64,000 nt of DNA, from assembly GCA_016800925.1 (NCBI GenBank), contig JABCPU010000003.1, positions 620,001 through 684,000 of the forward strand, given 5' to 3'. Positions 34,790-45,141 of the stretch are shown here, one piece after another (within the stretch, counting starts at the first letter, position 1; the number at the start of each line of letters is the position of its first letter). A program made the position numbers and the translations under genes. Source of the DNA: Suillus spraguei (taxonomy: Eukaryota; Basidiomycota; Agaricomycetes; Boletales; Suillaceae). The notes under the pieces were generated by a model. The model worked only from the letters and a program-made list of their open reading frames with translations. It had not been told where the DNA came from and searched no databases.

Positions 34790-35190
34790 CAACTCTCCGG
34801 GAGGCACTTTGACCGTGCTAAAAATGCCACCAACACTTGACGAGGCAGGACCACTGACAGCTTCGAGAACGCGCAAATTCAGCAGTGATAGAGCATTGAA
34901 CAGGTCAGGCAAAGAGCGTTTGGCAGAATAGGATCGGCGACGCGTACTGCATTCTAGTATGCGTGAGTAGCTCCATTAGGGGTTGTCTTTCTTTGAATGG
35001 GACATAATTGGAGGACTAAATCCGGGCAATGTATCGCATTTGTCAACCACATGAGACTGCAACACTTGATAAGTTTGAAGTCGAAAGGCTGCCTCACGTC
35101 AGGGACCTTGAGACCGTGCACATTGGACGACAATTTAATGAGATAGATCGTACAAAAGTTGCGCAGTAGGAATCTAGGATATATCTTATT
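34790..35190 (-). pseudogene. F-box/LRR-family relic
   Basis: On the minus strand, LLNLRVLEAVSGPASS followed, after a frame change, by AFLARSKCLPES matches the C-terminal FPNLRVLKTCHKR ... TRSKCSLE region of the F-box genes at 4581 and 9568. Stops and frame changes are frequent. It shows that an F-box family member once lay here. Confidence 0.5.
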
Positions 35191-35191
35191 C

Positions 35192-35524
35192 ATGAAATAT
35201 TCTCACGATTCCCATCTCAACCTCACTAACTTTGAGCTTCCGATCAGCAGTGACAACCCATCGACCATCCCTTGATACCTCCACTATTCTTATATGATTC
35301 TCGCAAACCTCCCGAGATTTCTCTATCTCCCTACCTCCCGCAGGTCCTATCGCCGAATGGTCTTATCATGTGATCCGTTGAACATTTGCTTGCTGTCGTG
35401 AAATGGACGAAACCCCTTTGTACTCGTGATCGAGCGAGTCATGGTCCATGTCCCCTAGGATCATGACTGGTGTCAGAATCGATTTATTTTCTGCTGCATC
35501 GGGGTGCGTCGAGCTAGAAGTCAT
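35192..35524 (-). pseudogene. WD40 N-terminal relic (unit C)
   Basis: From an ATG at 35524 the minus strand reads MTSSSTHPDAAENKSILTPV, nearly the N-terminus of the WD40 copies A and B. After small deletions it continues as DLREG, REVCENHIRIVEVSRDGRW and KLKVSEVEMGIVRIFHE, then stops being similar near 35195. The Trp codon lost in copy A is also a stop here (CGATAGGACC). Only about 330 bp of the gene remain. Confidence 0.7.
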
Positions 35525-36418
35525 AAAGGCTGTATTCGCTAAGCAGGTTAGCAAGTATGTCGGTTAATGAATGTGTTCGGTGGGTTCTCCTCGTGCTCTG
35601 TAATGCTAGGCTTGATATTGAGTTTCTCAAGTCTAACTCATCAAGTGTCGCACTTTGCCTGCTTAAGCCAGCCGTCAGTTCATCCATGCGTGATTCTCAT
35701 ATAGGCTTTCATCTTGCCAGGATACTAGTGGGGACAAAGAGCGATGACAGGAATATGAATATGAGCGCGCGTCCCTCCACTATATACCTATGCCTTCCAG
35801 ATGTCTGTGCATCATGGAGCATGCCTTTTTTACTCTTTTACACGATGTAGCATTCTAACCTGCTCCCAAATCTATGTGGCGTGCGCTCGGACTCACCTAT
35901 GGTACGGTAAAACCATGTGTCAACATCAACCCCCGCTGCTATAAACTCCGAGACACTCATCGGGTCATCTTATTTCAGTGGCTTCTTACCGTTGGCATGA
36001 GCAGGAGCATCAACCACTAAGAAGGGGAATGTTCAACAAAAATAGAATTGAGCCAGATTTTCGTGAGTGCCTTCACACGTGTCAAATATCAAACCAAAAA
36101 CAAGACTACTATAGTGAAGAACAAAGGTCACAGCTCGATCGACTATGACCTTCAGTCGATGTGAAGACATAAAAGGCTTTCAATGGTCTAGTGGTGCCGA
36201 TCGAGTGTGCCGAACTTGGCCATTGAGCGAGATCACCCTTCCATAGTTCCACAGGCGTCCACACAGACCACCTTTGCAACAATGCAAGGCTCTAGTTGTG
36301 GATGGCGGGTAGGCTGGCTATGGAAACTACAATAGCAAGGTGTGTTCGTTGTGGACCTGTGGTTTGCGAGGTATTGTACTTAAATATTGGGCACTTTACT
36401 CACTACTCACTGCTCACT
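35525..36418. promoter_or_regulatory. Third copy (inverted) of the F-box/WD40 divergent promoter, now upstream of the SPT3 duplicate
   Basis: Read on the minus strand this matches 5706-6660 and 10770-11722. Shared blocks include AATATATAAAG/TATATACCTATG near the WD40 side, the inverted TTTTCGTGAGTGCCTTCACA, GGTCACAGCTCGATCGA, CTAGTGGTGCCGATCGA, and CTAGTTGTGGATGG. The F-box-proximal end, including a TTAAATATT element near 36380, is retained. The similarity stops about 25 bp before the ATG of the SPT3 copy, where SPT3 leader sequence takes over. Confidence 0.65.
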
Positions 36419-37726
36419 ATGGCACCAAGACGAAAAACAGTACCAGCAGCAGCTGCAAAGAATTCCTCAGATGGCACTAGTCGTGACTACAAATACACGC
36501 GAGAAATTTCTCAGATGGTACGTCCATTGCTATTATGCACACACCACACTTTGGATAAACTTACGATGTTTTGCAGATGTTCGTCTTTGGCGAAATCCGA
36601 GACCCAAATCCAGAGACTGTCAACCTCGTCGAGGATATTGTGCGCAGTCAATTAATCGAACTGGTGAGTCACTTTACTTTAACGATGAAATTTACCTGTA
36701 ATGTGTTATACTACCCTAGATATTGCAAGCCCGCACCCACGCAAATCAGCGTGGTGCGCGCTCCATTACTACAGAGGACCTCCTCTTTCTCATTCGCCAC
36801 GACCGCGACAAGCTCAACCGTCTCCGGACATATCTCTCATGGAAGAACGTTCGTAAGCATGCCAAAGACTCGGGTGGTGATGGAAGGGGTGATGTCGAGG
36901 ATGAGACTTTCGAGGATGATGCTGACGGTTTGTATTTCTCCAACATTCGTCTATTAGTTTATTGACATCCGCGTAGATAAAGCAATGACCAAAGCACAAA
37001 AGATCACCATCAAACTTCCTTGGGAGATTACGACGATCTACAGCGATGTGCTCCGCCAATCTGGATACCAACCTGACGACGAAGAGGACGAGGAGGATAC
37101 TGAGGCCCATGAAGCAAGTATGCAGCGCCTCAAAGAAGCCGATGATGCCACACGACAGATGACAGGGGAAGAGTACCAATATTATTCAGATTGTAGACAA
37201 GCGTCATTTACGTATCGAAAAGGTAAAGTTGTCTGATGAGCTAGGCAGGATATTACTGACGCGATAACGACTAGCCAAGCGCTTCCGCGATTTTCTCAAC
37301 CTTCCGCCACATCTGGACCTAAAATCCAATGACGATACCGTTGACATCGTCGGGTTTCTCGCGTTCGAAATGGTGCGCTCCCTTACGCTTGCGGGCCTCA
37401 AGATCAAAAAGTCCCTCGAAGAATTATATTTACGAAACGACTACCTTGACATCTCACCTGTCCTTGGAAAGCGCAAGTCGCACCACTCACACAGGCGGGA
37501 GGAACAATGGGAGAAACGTGCAAGGAGAGAGGAAGAAGAGGACGAGGAAGCAGCACCACTGCCTACGTGTTTGCTATTTTTGCCCCCTCAACCAAGGACT
37601 GCACTGCGGCCTGAACACATCCGGGATGCATTTGCGCGGATGCAGGAGGACTGGTCGCATCAACGCAGTGGGGGGATGCGGAATTGGCGTGGTGGGCTAG
37701 TGCGCACGAGAGTCTGTCTTATTTAG
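36419..37726 (+). CDS. Second SPT3 (duplicate SAGA subunit)
   Basis: Five exons (36419-36517, 36577-36663, 36720-36927, 36977-37222, 37275-37726) give 363 residues without a stop or frameshift. Intron positions and phases are those of the SPT3 at 16652-17983, so this is a DNA-level duplicate and not a retrocopy. Both histone-fold halves are kept ([79 protein letters not shown]). The N-terminus is shortened from the Ala/Pro-rich leader to MAPRRKTVPAAAAKN. Differences are mostly conservative, which suggests selection. Upstream sequence comes from the F-box/WD40 promoter. Confidence 0.85.
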
Positions 37727-38123
37727 ACTTGTTTATGTGGTTTTTATTTTTTTGGTTGGAGGATTTGTATTTGTATTAAATAATTATTTAATTATTAGGG
37801 GTTCAAAGCTGGATTTCGAGGGGACGCCAAAAAACGTCCAAATCCGATTTCAACTTTGACAACCCTCGATTTCGACCTGATTTCGATGGATTTGACACTA
37901 ACCATTTTCACTTACCCAAGTGCTTGCCGCGTCGGAGTTCAAATTAAACCGTTAGCATAGGATACTTGAATACTGGGTAACTTTCCATAGGATTTAGAAC
38001 TCCAGATAAGTTGCTCTAAACCTTAAAATTCGGAGGTTCGGCAAGGAGATATTTATATCTAGAAACTCGTTCCAAACCATAGACACGGTCAAATAAACCT
38101 TATGATCTAACTCTACTTACAAC
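37727..38123. other. AT-rich boundary between SPT3 copy and transposon region
   Basis: Contains an AT palindrome-like stretch (AAATAATTATTTAATTATT at about 37779) and phased ATTTCGA words (37811, 37869, 37881). No gene seen. The left end of the Harbinger element probably lies in this interval, but I could not find a matching terminal repeat. Confidence 0.4.
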
Positions 38124-39475
38124 ATGGCATACAACATCACTGATGAAACCCTGCTGTCCCTCGCTCTGGCTGATGAAGATCACGAAGATGATGAATTGTG
38201 GAGGAGGCACATTGGAAGTATTGGCATCCTTGTATTTGTCGGAATGAAACAATCATGCTGTGAACGCTGTGAACAGCGGCAATCAAGAAGAACATATCTC
38301 ATTCATAGTAACCTACTTCCTGATCCACATCTGAATATGCCCTGGCAAGCACTTTACTCAGCACAGAACAACCGTGCATTTATCACAACCATGGGTGTTG
38401 ATGTCCCTACATTTCATTACATTCTCTCACACGGCTTCGCAACTCTTTGGGATAACATGCCCATCCCCACAACAATATTTCCATCACTGCTGTCCCTCGT
38501 GCTCATTGACGTTTTCTGGACACTGTCGGTGCATTAGGCCTTGTTCTTCATTGGCTCAACTCAACTATGCGAGATGTCAGCCCTATGCAAATTTTTGTGC
38601 TTGTCCCGGCAACCGTTTCACGCTATCTACACTTTTCCCTCACCGTACTACTTCACGCATTCAAGAGCATCCCTGAAGCCTACATCCAGTGGCCTTCTGG
38701 TGATGATTTTCAAGTTTTAAATGAACTTGTCATTGCACGCCATCCTTTGTTGACGGGAGGCTTTGGCATGCTTGACGGACTGAATTTACCTGTGCAAACA
38801 TCACAGGACCAGGAGATCGAGAACACAACCTATAATGGGTGGTTGCACAATCACTTTGTCAGTTCGGTTATTGCATTTAGTGCTGATGGTGTGCTGTTGT
38901 CTAGATCTTCTGCTGAGTTTTCAGTTCTGATTTCTACTACTTTGCAGGCTTGATAATTCAATGTCATCTCAATGCGCCAGGCAGCTGGCATGACTCCTGC
39001 GTGGCTCGACCCATCTATGACAAACTCAGCACAAGCACACCAGATGGGTACTACCTTGTTGCTGATATGGCTGTCCCACGAGGTACAGATTAGATTGCTG
39101 GTCGCATCAAAGCTCCACTCAAGGCAGGACAGCACCTCCCTAATGATCCTGCTGAAAGGCAGAAGTTGCTTTCATTTGACTGGCAGCTGCTTTCTTTTTG
39201 TCAGACAGCAGAGTGGGGCATGTGTGCCCTTCAGGGTTCCTTTGAATGTCTTCACATTCCCCTTGACATTCACTTCAGCAAGCAGCATCATGATCTGCTC
39301 AAAGTGTGTGTTCAGCTCAATAACGTACATGTTCAGAAGGTAGGAATTAGTCAAATATGAAGTGTATACATGCCAATTTGGAAAGAAGGCGAGCAGGATA
39401 GGATGGTTTGGGCAGAATTTGAAAGTATGATATTTTCAGATCAGCATCACAATGATCGTGTAGCTTGATTCCATT
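38124..39475 (+). pseudogene. Harbinger-type (DDE_Tnp_4) transposase, inactivated
   Basis: Begins MAYNITDETLLSLALADED and reads on as a PIF/Harbinger-superfamily nuclease. The parts are YILSHGFATLWD, GALGLVLHWLNSTM, GGFGMLDGLNLPV with the first catalytic Asp (FGMLDGLNL), YNGWLHNHFVSSVIAF, an intron at 38888-38948 and then CHLNAPGSWHDS and GYYLVADMAVPRG (second Asp). FCQTAEWGMCALQGSF (the Glu) and MPIWKEGEQDRM follow. One G is missing at 38518-38519. Three stops interrupt the rest: TAG 39091-39093 where Gln is expected, TGA 39358-39360 and TGA 39466-39468 where Arg is expected. All three could arise by C to T change. It cannot make an active transposase. Confidence 0.8.
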
Positions 39476-39805
39476 TGTCAAGTACATAGTAAAATTTTTA
39501 GTAGCTGTTCATCACATTCATATCATTCAACACACATACTTAGGCACCACCTAAACCTGAGTCCACTCAGCCTACAACAAGACACTCTGACCCATTTTAT
39601 GGTCATGAGCAGGTTCCCCGTTTATCTGTGCGGTCCATTACCCATCTTTTTCCTTGTCCAGACTCACATTCTCACCTGTCATCATGCCTTATGTCTCCCA
39701 TTCAACTGCAGATTGTATTCCTGTTGTGCAAACCCTTGCACTCACCCATCACCACCACATCTTCTGTTAATTGGCCACTCATCAGCTTGTTAATTAACTG
39801 GTGAG

Positions 39806-40562
39806 TGTCATATACCATACATCTGATCTCAGATCTGATCAGATCCGATTGATCCTACTTCCGTCTGGTCCACAGATCCTGTCCGGACCACCCATCTGAA
39901 GGTCCCTACTTCTTGCACTCTAACTCCCTTGTGGACATCTGCATCTACCTCCTTTCGGCAATCCTCCTGTCTCCGGTATTCCGGCTGTGTATATTTCCTT
40001 CCTGCTTATTGATTTGTTACCTGTGTCTCATTTCCAACTCGCACTTACTGATCTGCTGTGCATTAACTAATAGACTTCCATTATACATAGTACATAGCCC
40101 TCGGTCCCAGACTCGTTGATTATCTGTGCTAGTTACTTACAGTATATTAACCACTTGTAAATATCTGTAGAACCTTAGTTCGAATATCATCTTAGATTCT
40201 GCTCATTCTATTCCTCTGGACTTGAGTTACTTCCAGCTCTAGTCATCTTCTGAGACTTAGGATTGATTCCGATAGTCTATATCTCTGACTCTACCTTCGG
40301 GTAGTCTATCTCTGTTAGTTTCTAGTTAGGAACTCGTTCCGAGACTAGCCTTACTCCTTGTTCCACCTCCACATTCCAGATAACCTTCAGACATGTCATA
40401 CCCGATACCTTTGGACATCCAGATCCGTCACGCGACCACTTTCGGATCTTCGGACGAATACCTATCCTCTGAAATAAGGGGCATTACTCAGGAAAGGGGC
40501 ACAGTGCACGAACTGAGGCCAAAGCCCTTCAGATCTTCTACCCTTTGAGTACAGTCTTAACA
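39806..40562 (-). repeat. Solo LTR, chromovirus family, diverged
   Basis: Starts TGTCATATACCATAC and ends GTACAGTCTTAACA, the same termini (minus-strand view) as the LTRs of the complete element at 48780-56718. Internal blocks are shared (CTGTGCGAGTT-like, GGCCAAAGCCCTTC, AAATAAGGGGCATTACTC). Substitutions are frequent, so this is an old copy of a related subfamily. No target-site duplication is evident (flanks GTGAG and ATAGC). Confidence 0.7.
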
Positions 40563-41536
40563 ATAGCCAATAGAGAGATGCATGGTCATGGGTGAGTCAG
40601 AGACGTATGAGCTAATGAAAGCATGCATATGTGAAAGGGAGTCATAAGTGCGGAATCAAAAGATAAAGGGTGCAAGCCAATGAGGTAATGCACAAGTCAA
40701 GAAAGATAACAAAGAGAAACAGACAATGCATAGGACAATACCAGTCATAGTCTGAGAGCCAATGAGTCCTGAGTATGAACCAGAGGGTAGCGCATGTTGA
40801 AGCACAGGGGGGCACACATAGTGCGGAGAGTCCACTTATAGCATGGAGGGTATAAGTGAGTGCAAAGTGCATGAAGAGTGCAGAGTGTGCATGAAGGATG
40901 CGCATCTAGTGGCAATGGAGGAGGCGGGCATAGGCAAGGTATGGCATGATGAGGGCAAGCCAGATAAGATAGCAGAGGACAAGAGTGGGGGCCTCATTGG
41001 GATGAGAGTAGATGGCAGTGCATAGAAGGAAAAATGATAGGAGGGGTGCAAGAAGGTGTTCTTGTAACACAGACTGTTACAGCTGTACATGCCCCTATTC
41101 ATTTTCCTTCCGTTCTTACCTTGTATATCACATGACACAATTCTCAACTCATATGCTCAACCCATCTGTACTATAGTTGCCTTCCTCTTTAGGATACACA
41201 CATACATTCTCATGTCTCTCTTGGTCCGTGTGCACATATTGGCTTATTTAAGCATGTTGTATTACACTCATATACTTTATTTTCATCTTACTGGGTTTTA
41301 CCTGGAATATCCTTCGCTTAGGTCTCCAACCTAAGTCGTCTGAATAATCTCTAAGTCTAAGCACTCCTTAGCCTTAGTCTCTATTCTTGATTGTCTCTGA
41401 GTTGTGACTCTTAGACTAAACCTTCACTCATACATGGAAACCCTCCTTGTACTAGCTGTCCTCATTCTCTTCTGAATGCAGTAGAACTTCCCAGCAGACC
41501 AACTGTGTCTTTTCACTGTCGCTGGTGATGCCACCT
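40563..41536. other. Unassigned repeat-region sequence
   Basis: A purine-rich tract of about 480 bp is followed by a pyrimidine-rich tract of about 490 bp. Only short open frames without family resemblance are seen. Its position between LTR pieces suggests degraded retroelement interior. Confidence 0.3.
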
Positions 41537-43255
41537 GTTAAGACCATACTCAAAGGGTAAGAGATCTGAAGGGCTTTGGCCTCAGTTCATACACTGTGCC
41601 CCTTTCCTGAGTAATGCCCCTTATTTCAGAGGAAAGATATATGTCAGAAGGTCTGGAAGTGGTTGCATGATGGATCCGGTGAAACAAAGAAACTAGCGCT
41701 GGCCTAAGTATAAGCACAGCGATAATCCTACTGAAGGTGCGGGTGAGATGTTCGCCCCAAGAGGACTGCAATAGAAGCAATTCCTTCTAAGTTAGTGCAA
41801 AGGAAACAAGGAAGTACTAATAAGGCAATGAGAATTCCAACTTCCGAGGTTAGTGGTGGTAGCGGTATATTGGCAGTACTAGTGCGATGTCAGCGGTACA
41901 CGCGCGGTAAGGATAGCTGCAATGGTTAGCTAGCAAGAACAAGAACGAAGTTACTTGAGCGAGACGAATATATTATTACTACTGGCGGTGCGGTAGCGGT
42001 AGCGGCAACTCTGTATGAGTGGGAATGCAGGTGAGAGAGAAAGTGACCCAGCAAGATCACTGGCCGCAGTCCAGTTATGAGTAGCAAGTCAAAAGTTGCG
42101 CGGTACTTCGAGCGGTAAAGTTACTGGCGGTTAAATCTAAGAGCGATGTTCGAACGGAGGAGAGTTCAAAAGCAAATGGATTGCAACTAGCGAGCGTTTC
42201 AGATACTAAGTCCTAGTAAAGGGATGTAATGGGAAGTAAAAGTAATGGTATGTATGTTGAGTCCTTTTTAACATATGTGAGCACGTATGAGATGATTATG
42301 CAAGTCCGGTAGTGAGAAGGAAAATAAACAGGGTATTTAATAAAGAGGTGCACAGCGTGCAGTGGCCCCTTGAGATGTAAGGTAAATCCTGCCATAGGTT
42401 TAGTAACCACAGAAGCGAAGTAACTACGCACCAATGGATTCTAGACGGAATTGGATGGGACATGAGGGCATCGGCGCAAGGATCCGGTAAGGGTTCATGG
42501 GAGAAGAATGGTTCCACCTTAGCGGAGCAAAAAGGCTATTTCCTCACTATAAGGGAAATTCTTCGGTTGCCACCGCAGATGCTAACAAGACGCTTGTTGA
42601 AAACGGGGTTTTGACGGTCAGTGTGACTTTTCTCGCTACACTGGACATCCGAAGATATCGGATACAACATGTCTGAAGGTTATCCGGAACGTAGGGATGG
42701 AACAAGGAATAAGCTAGTCTTGAAATGAGTTTCTGACTAGAAACTAACGGAGGTAGACTACCTGAGGGTAGAGTCGGAGATATAGACTATAGGAATCAAT
42801 CCTAAGTCTTGGAAGATGACTAGAGTTGGAAGTAACTCAAGTCCGGAGGAACAGAATGAGCAGAATCTAAGATGATATTTGAACTAAGGTTCTATGGAGA
42901 TTTACAAGTGGTTTATATACTGTAAGTAACTGGCAGGGATAATTAACAAGTCCAGGACTGAGGGCTATGTACGATGTATAATGAAAGTCTATTAGTAAAT
43001 GCACAGTGGATCAATAAGCACGAGTCAGAAATGAGACATAAGTAATGGATCAATAAGCAGGACAGAAATATACATAGCTGGAATACTGGAGACAAGAGGA
43101 TTGCCAAAAGGAGGTAGACACAGATGTCCACAAGGGAGTTAGGGTGCGAGAAGTGAAAATTTCAGATGGGTGATCCAGATAAGATCTGTGGACCAGATGG
43201 AAGCAGGATTGATCAGATCTGATCAGGCCTGAGATCAGATGTATGGAATATGACA
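41537..43255 (+). repeat. Solo LTR (chromovirus family) split by a 0.96 kb insertion
   Basis: The left part (41537-41679) begins TGTTAAGACCATACTC and matches the first ~145 bp of the LTR at 48780. The right part (42642-43255) resumes at ACATCCGAAG and runs to the LTR end GGAATATGACA. The break falls in the word GGATC-TGG-ATGTCC of the intact relative at 40415-40430. Confidence 0.7.
41680..42641 (+). mobile_element. Unclassified ~0.96 kb element X, copy 1, nested in an LTR
   Basis: The insert starts TGAAACAAAGAAACTAGCGC and ends TTTTCTCGCTACAC. It is flanked by CGG on the left and TGG on the right, which fits a 3-bp target duplication of the TGG found in the uninterrupted LTR. The same sequence occurs inverted at 61564-62516 and in part at 60041-60387. 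I find no open reading frame of note and no obvious terminal inverted repeats. It is non-autonomous. Confidence 0.6.
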
Positions 43256-43351
43256 CCACCACAGTTCGTAACACAGACTAGGTAGAGTGCAAGACTCACA
43301 TACTAACTTAGGCCGTGGTTTACTACAGCCTAGGTTAGGTTGTATGTTCAC

Positions 43352-43834
43352 ACCAAAGATATAGACTATATGTAGGATATAATCCTAAGTCTTGGAGGTT
43401 GACTAGAGTTGGAGGAACTCAAGTTTGGAGGACAGAATGAGGAGAACTAAGATGATATTTGAACTGAGGTGGTACAGAGGTTTACATGTGGATTATATAC
43501 TGTAGGTAACCAGAACAGATATTCAAAGAGCTGGGTCCAAAGGCTATGTACAAAGTATAACAAAAGTCTATTAGTAAAGTACAGCAGATCATGAAGCACA
43601 AGTCAGAAATGAAACATAGGTAATGGATCAATAAGCAAGACAGAAGTATACATAGCTGAAATACCAGAGACAGGAGAATCACCAAAAGGAGATAGACACA
43701 GAAATTCACAGTGGAGTTAGAATGCAAGAAGTAGAAAGGTTTGGATGTGTAGTCAAGATTGGATGTGTGGACCAGACAGAAGCAAGATCAATCAGATCAG
43801 ATCAGATCTGAGATCGGATGTATGGTATATGACA
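43352..43834 (+). repeat. 5'-truncated LTR of the chromovirus family
   Basis: Matches the second half of the LTR (GATATAGACTATATGTAGG ... GTATGGTATATGACA) and ends with the family terminus at 43834. The preceding 90 bp (43262-43351) are the end of a different LTR-like repeat (family Y, see 58347). Confidence 0.6.
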
Positions 43835-44590
43835 ACACCAAGCAAAACTTCACTGGTAGTAGGCATCAGGTCAGCACCAGATTCACCAGAAGAGTCATTG
43901 GAGCTTGAATCAGAAGAACCAGAGCTATGGTGCAGTTCACTTAGAGGCCGCTATTTTTGTCCAAATTTTTTCCCACTTTCAAGTTTCATCTTTTTTAATC
44001 CCTCTTGGGAAAATGTTTCTTTTGGTGTATTGAACAAAACCCCAAGAGTGATTTTTAATTGGCTCAAATTTGGGCAAGATATCTATTTGAGAGCACTTAA
44101 AATTGGCGCATTGGTAGGTACAATGCTACCACTGGTAAAAAACCTATGCTACTGTGTCTAGAATATGTCTGTGATATGTGTACCATGCTTCAGCAGTCCC
44201 AAGACCCTTCCTGTAAGCCTTCTGCATGTCCAATGTTCCCACTGCCAGATTATTTGGGGTGACACCAGATGTGCACTTCACCCCCAGAAATATTGAATAT
44301 ATTGCATTTTACAGGATAACTTCAATGAAAAAACCCAGTTCCATATCGTCAAAGCAACATTTTTATGAATTTCTGTAGCTGGTTCACAATATTAGGGTTA
44401 GGGTTACACTTGTCATCATTGATTTGGTGCTTGGACCAAAGTAGTGGCCTCTAAGTGAACCGCAGTGCAGTTACTGCACCATAGAAGAAGACATGGGATC
44501 AATGAGAATGTGGGACTCTGCCAGAAGAGTTGCAATGTATGACTCGAGCACTAATTCAGCAGCCTGCTGGCACTCAGTTTGAAAGGGCAT
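43835..44590 (-). pseudogene. N-terminal piece of a second Harbinger-type transposase, split by a MITE
   Basis: On the minus strand an ATG at 44590 opens MPFQTECQQAAELVLESYIA, then TLLAESHILIDPMSS, interrupted by the element at 43925-44484, and resumes as SSDSSSNDSSGESGAD and LMPTTSEVLLG. A Ser/Asp-rich stretch followed by P-T-x-S-E-V-L-L is typical of the N-terminus of agaricomycete Harbinger-type transposases. The coding sequence is cut off at 43835 by an LTR end. Confidence 0.55.
43925..44484. mobile_element. MITE-like element, 560 bp, terminal inverted repeats
   Basis: The left end reads CTATGGTGCAG and then TTCACTTAGAGGCCGC. The right end read on the minus strand is CTATGGTGCAG, a 13-bp insert, and GGTTCACTTAGAGGCCAC. 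The ends are thus inverted repeats of roughly 27-40 bp. The interior has no transposase frame and includes TTAGGGTTAGGG at about 44394. It interrupts a Harbinger relic. No clear target-site duplication seen. Confidence 0.6.
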
Positions 44591-45141
44591 GGTGTTTCTA
44601 AAACAGTGGGTGACTTTCCACAGCATCTAGAATTCCAGATACATGATTTAAACATTATATGCCATGAAACATAAGCAACTTCCAACTCTGCATGTCAAAC
44701 GCACCCTCCTCTAGATTGGAATTTGGAAGGGGGGGGGTAGCACCCCCCTCCAGATTTAGAACATTGTTGTAAGCGATATTTTAATGTCTGCAACATCATA
44801 CTGCATGAACAAAGTTTGCTAAGTCTGCTAGTTCTGTGCTACATCCTGCACCATGCGTGCTCCCATTCATTCATTTTCGATTTTTCTAGGTGATTACAGC
44901 CCATTCTCATGTGATGTGATGAGGATAAGGAAGAACTCAGTCATCCTTACGATGTTTTTTGTATGTCCAAGTCTCTCAGATCTCTCTTTAATGCTAATCA
45001 GTGATCACACTTCAGGTGTATGCTACATTTTGCACCATGTGCAATGCACTATGCGCTTTGCGATATAAAGTGTACATCTACCTTTAATATATGTATCACT
45101 TATCTTTCTCTAACTTCCTACAAAGCCCTGAACTTTTCGTC
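44591..45141. other. Region upstream of the Myb/SANT-like gene
   Basis: No gene seen. Contains a G9 run next to a C6 run (about 44730-44750, GGGGGGGGG ... CCCCCC), a possible small hairpin. The last ~100 bp are the putative promoter of the next gene. Confidence 0.4.

Noticed and set aside
36419..37726. SPT3 copy as a processed retrogene
   Set aside because: All four introns are present at the same places as in the original gene.
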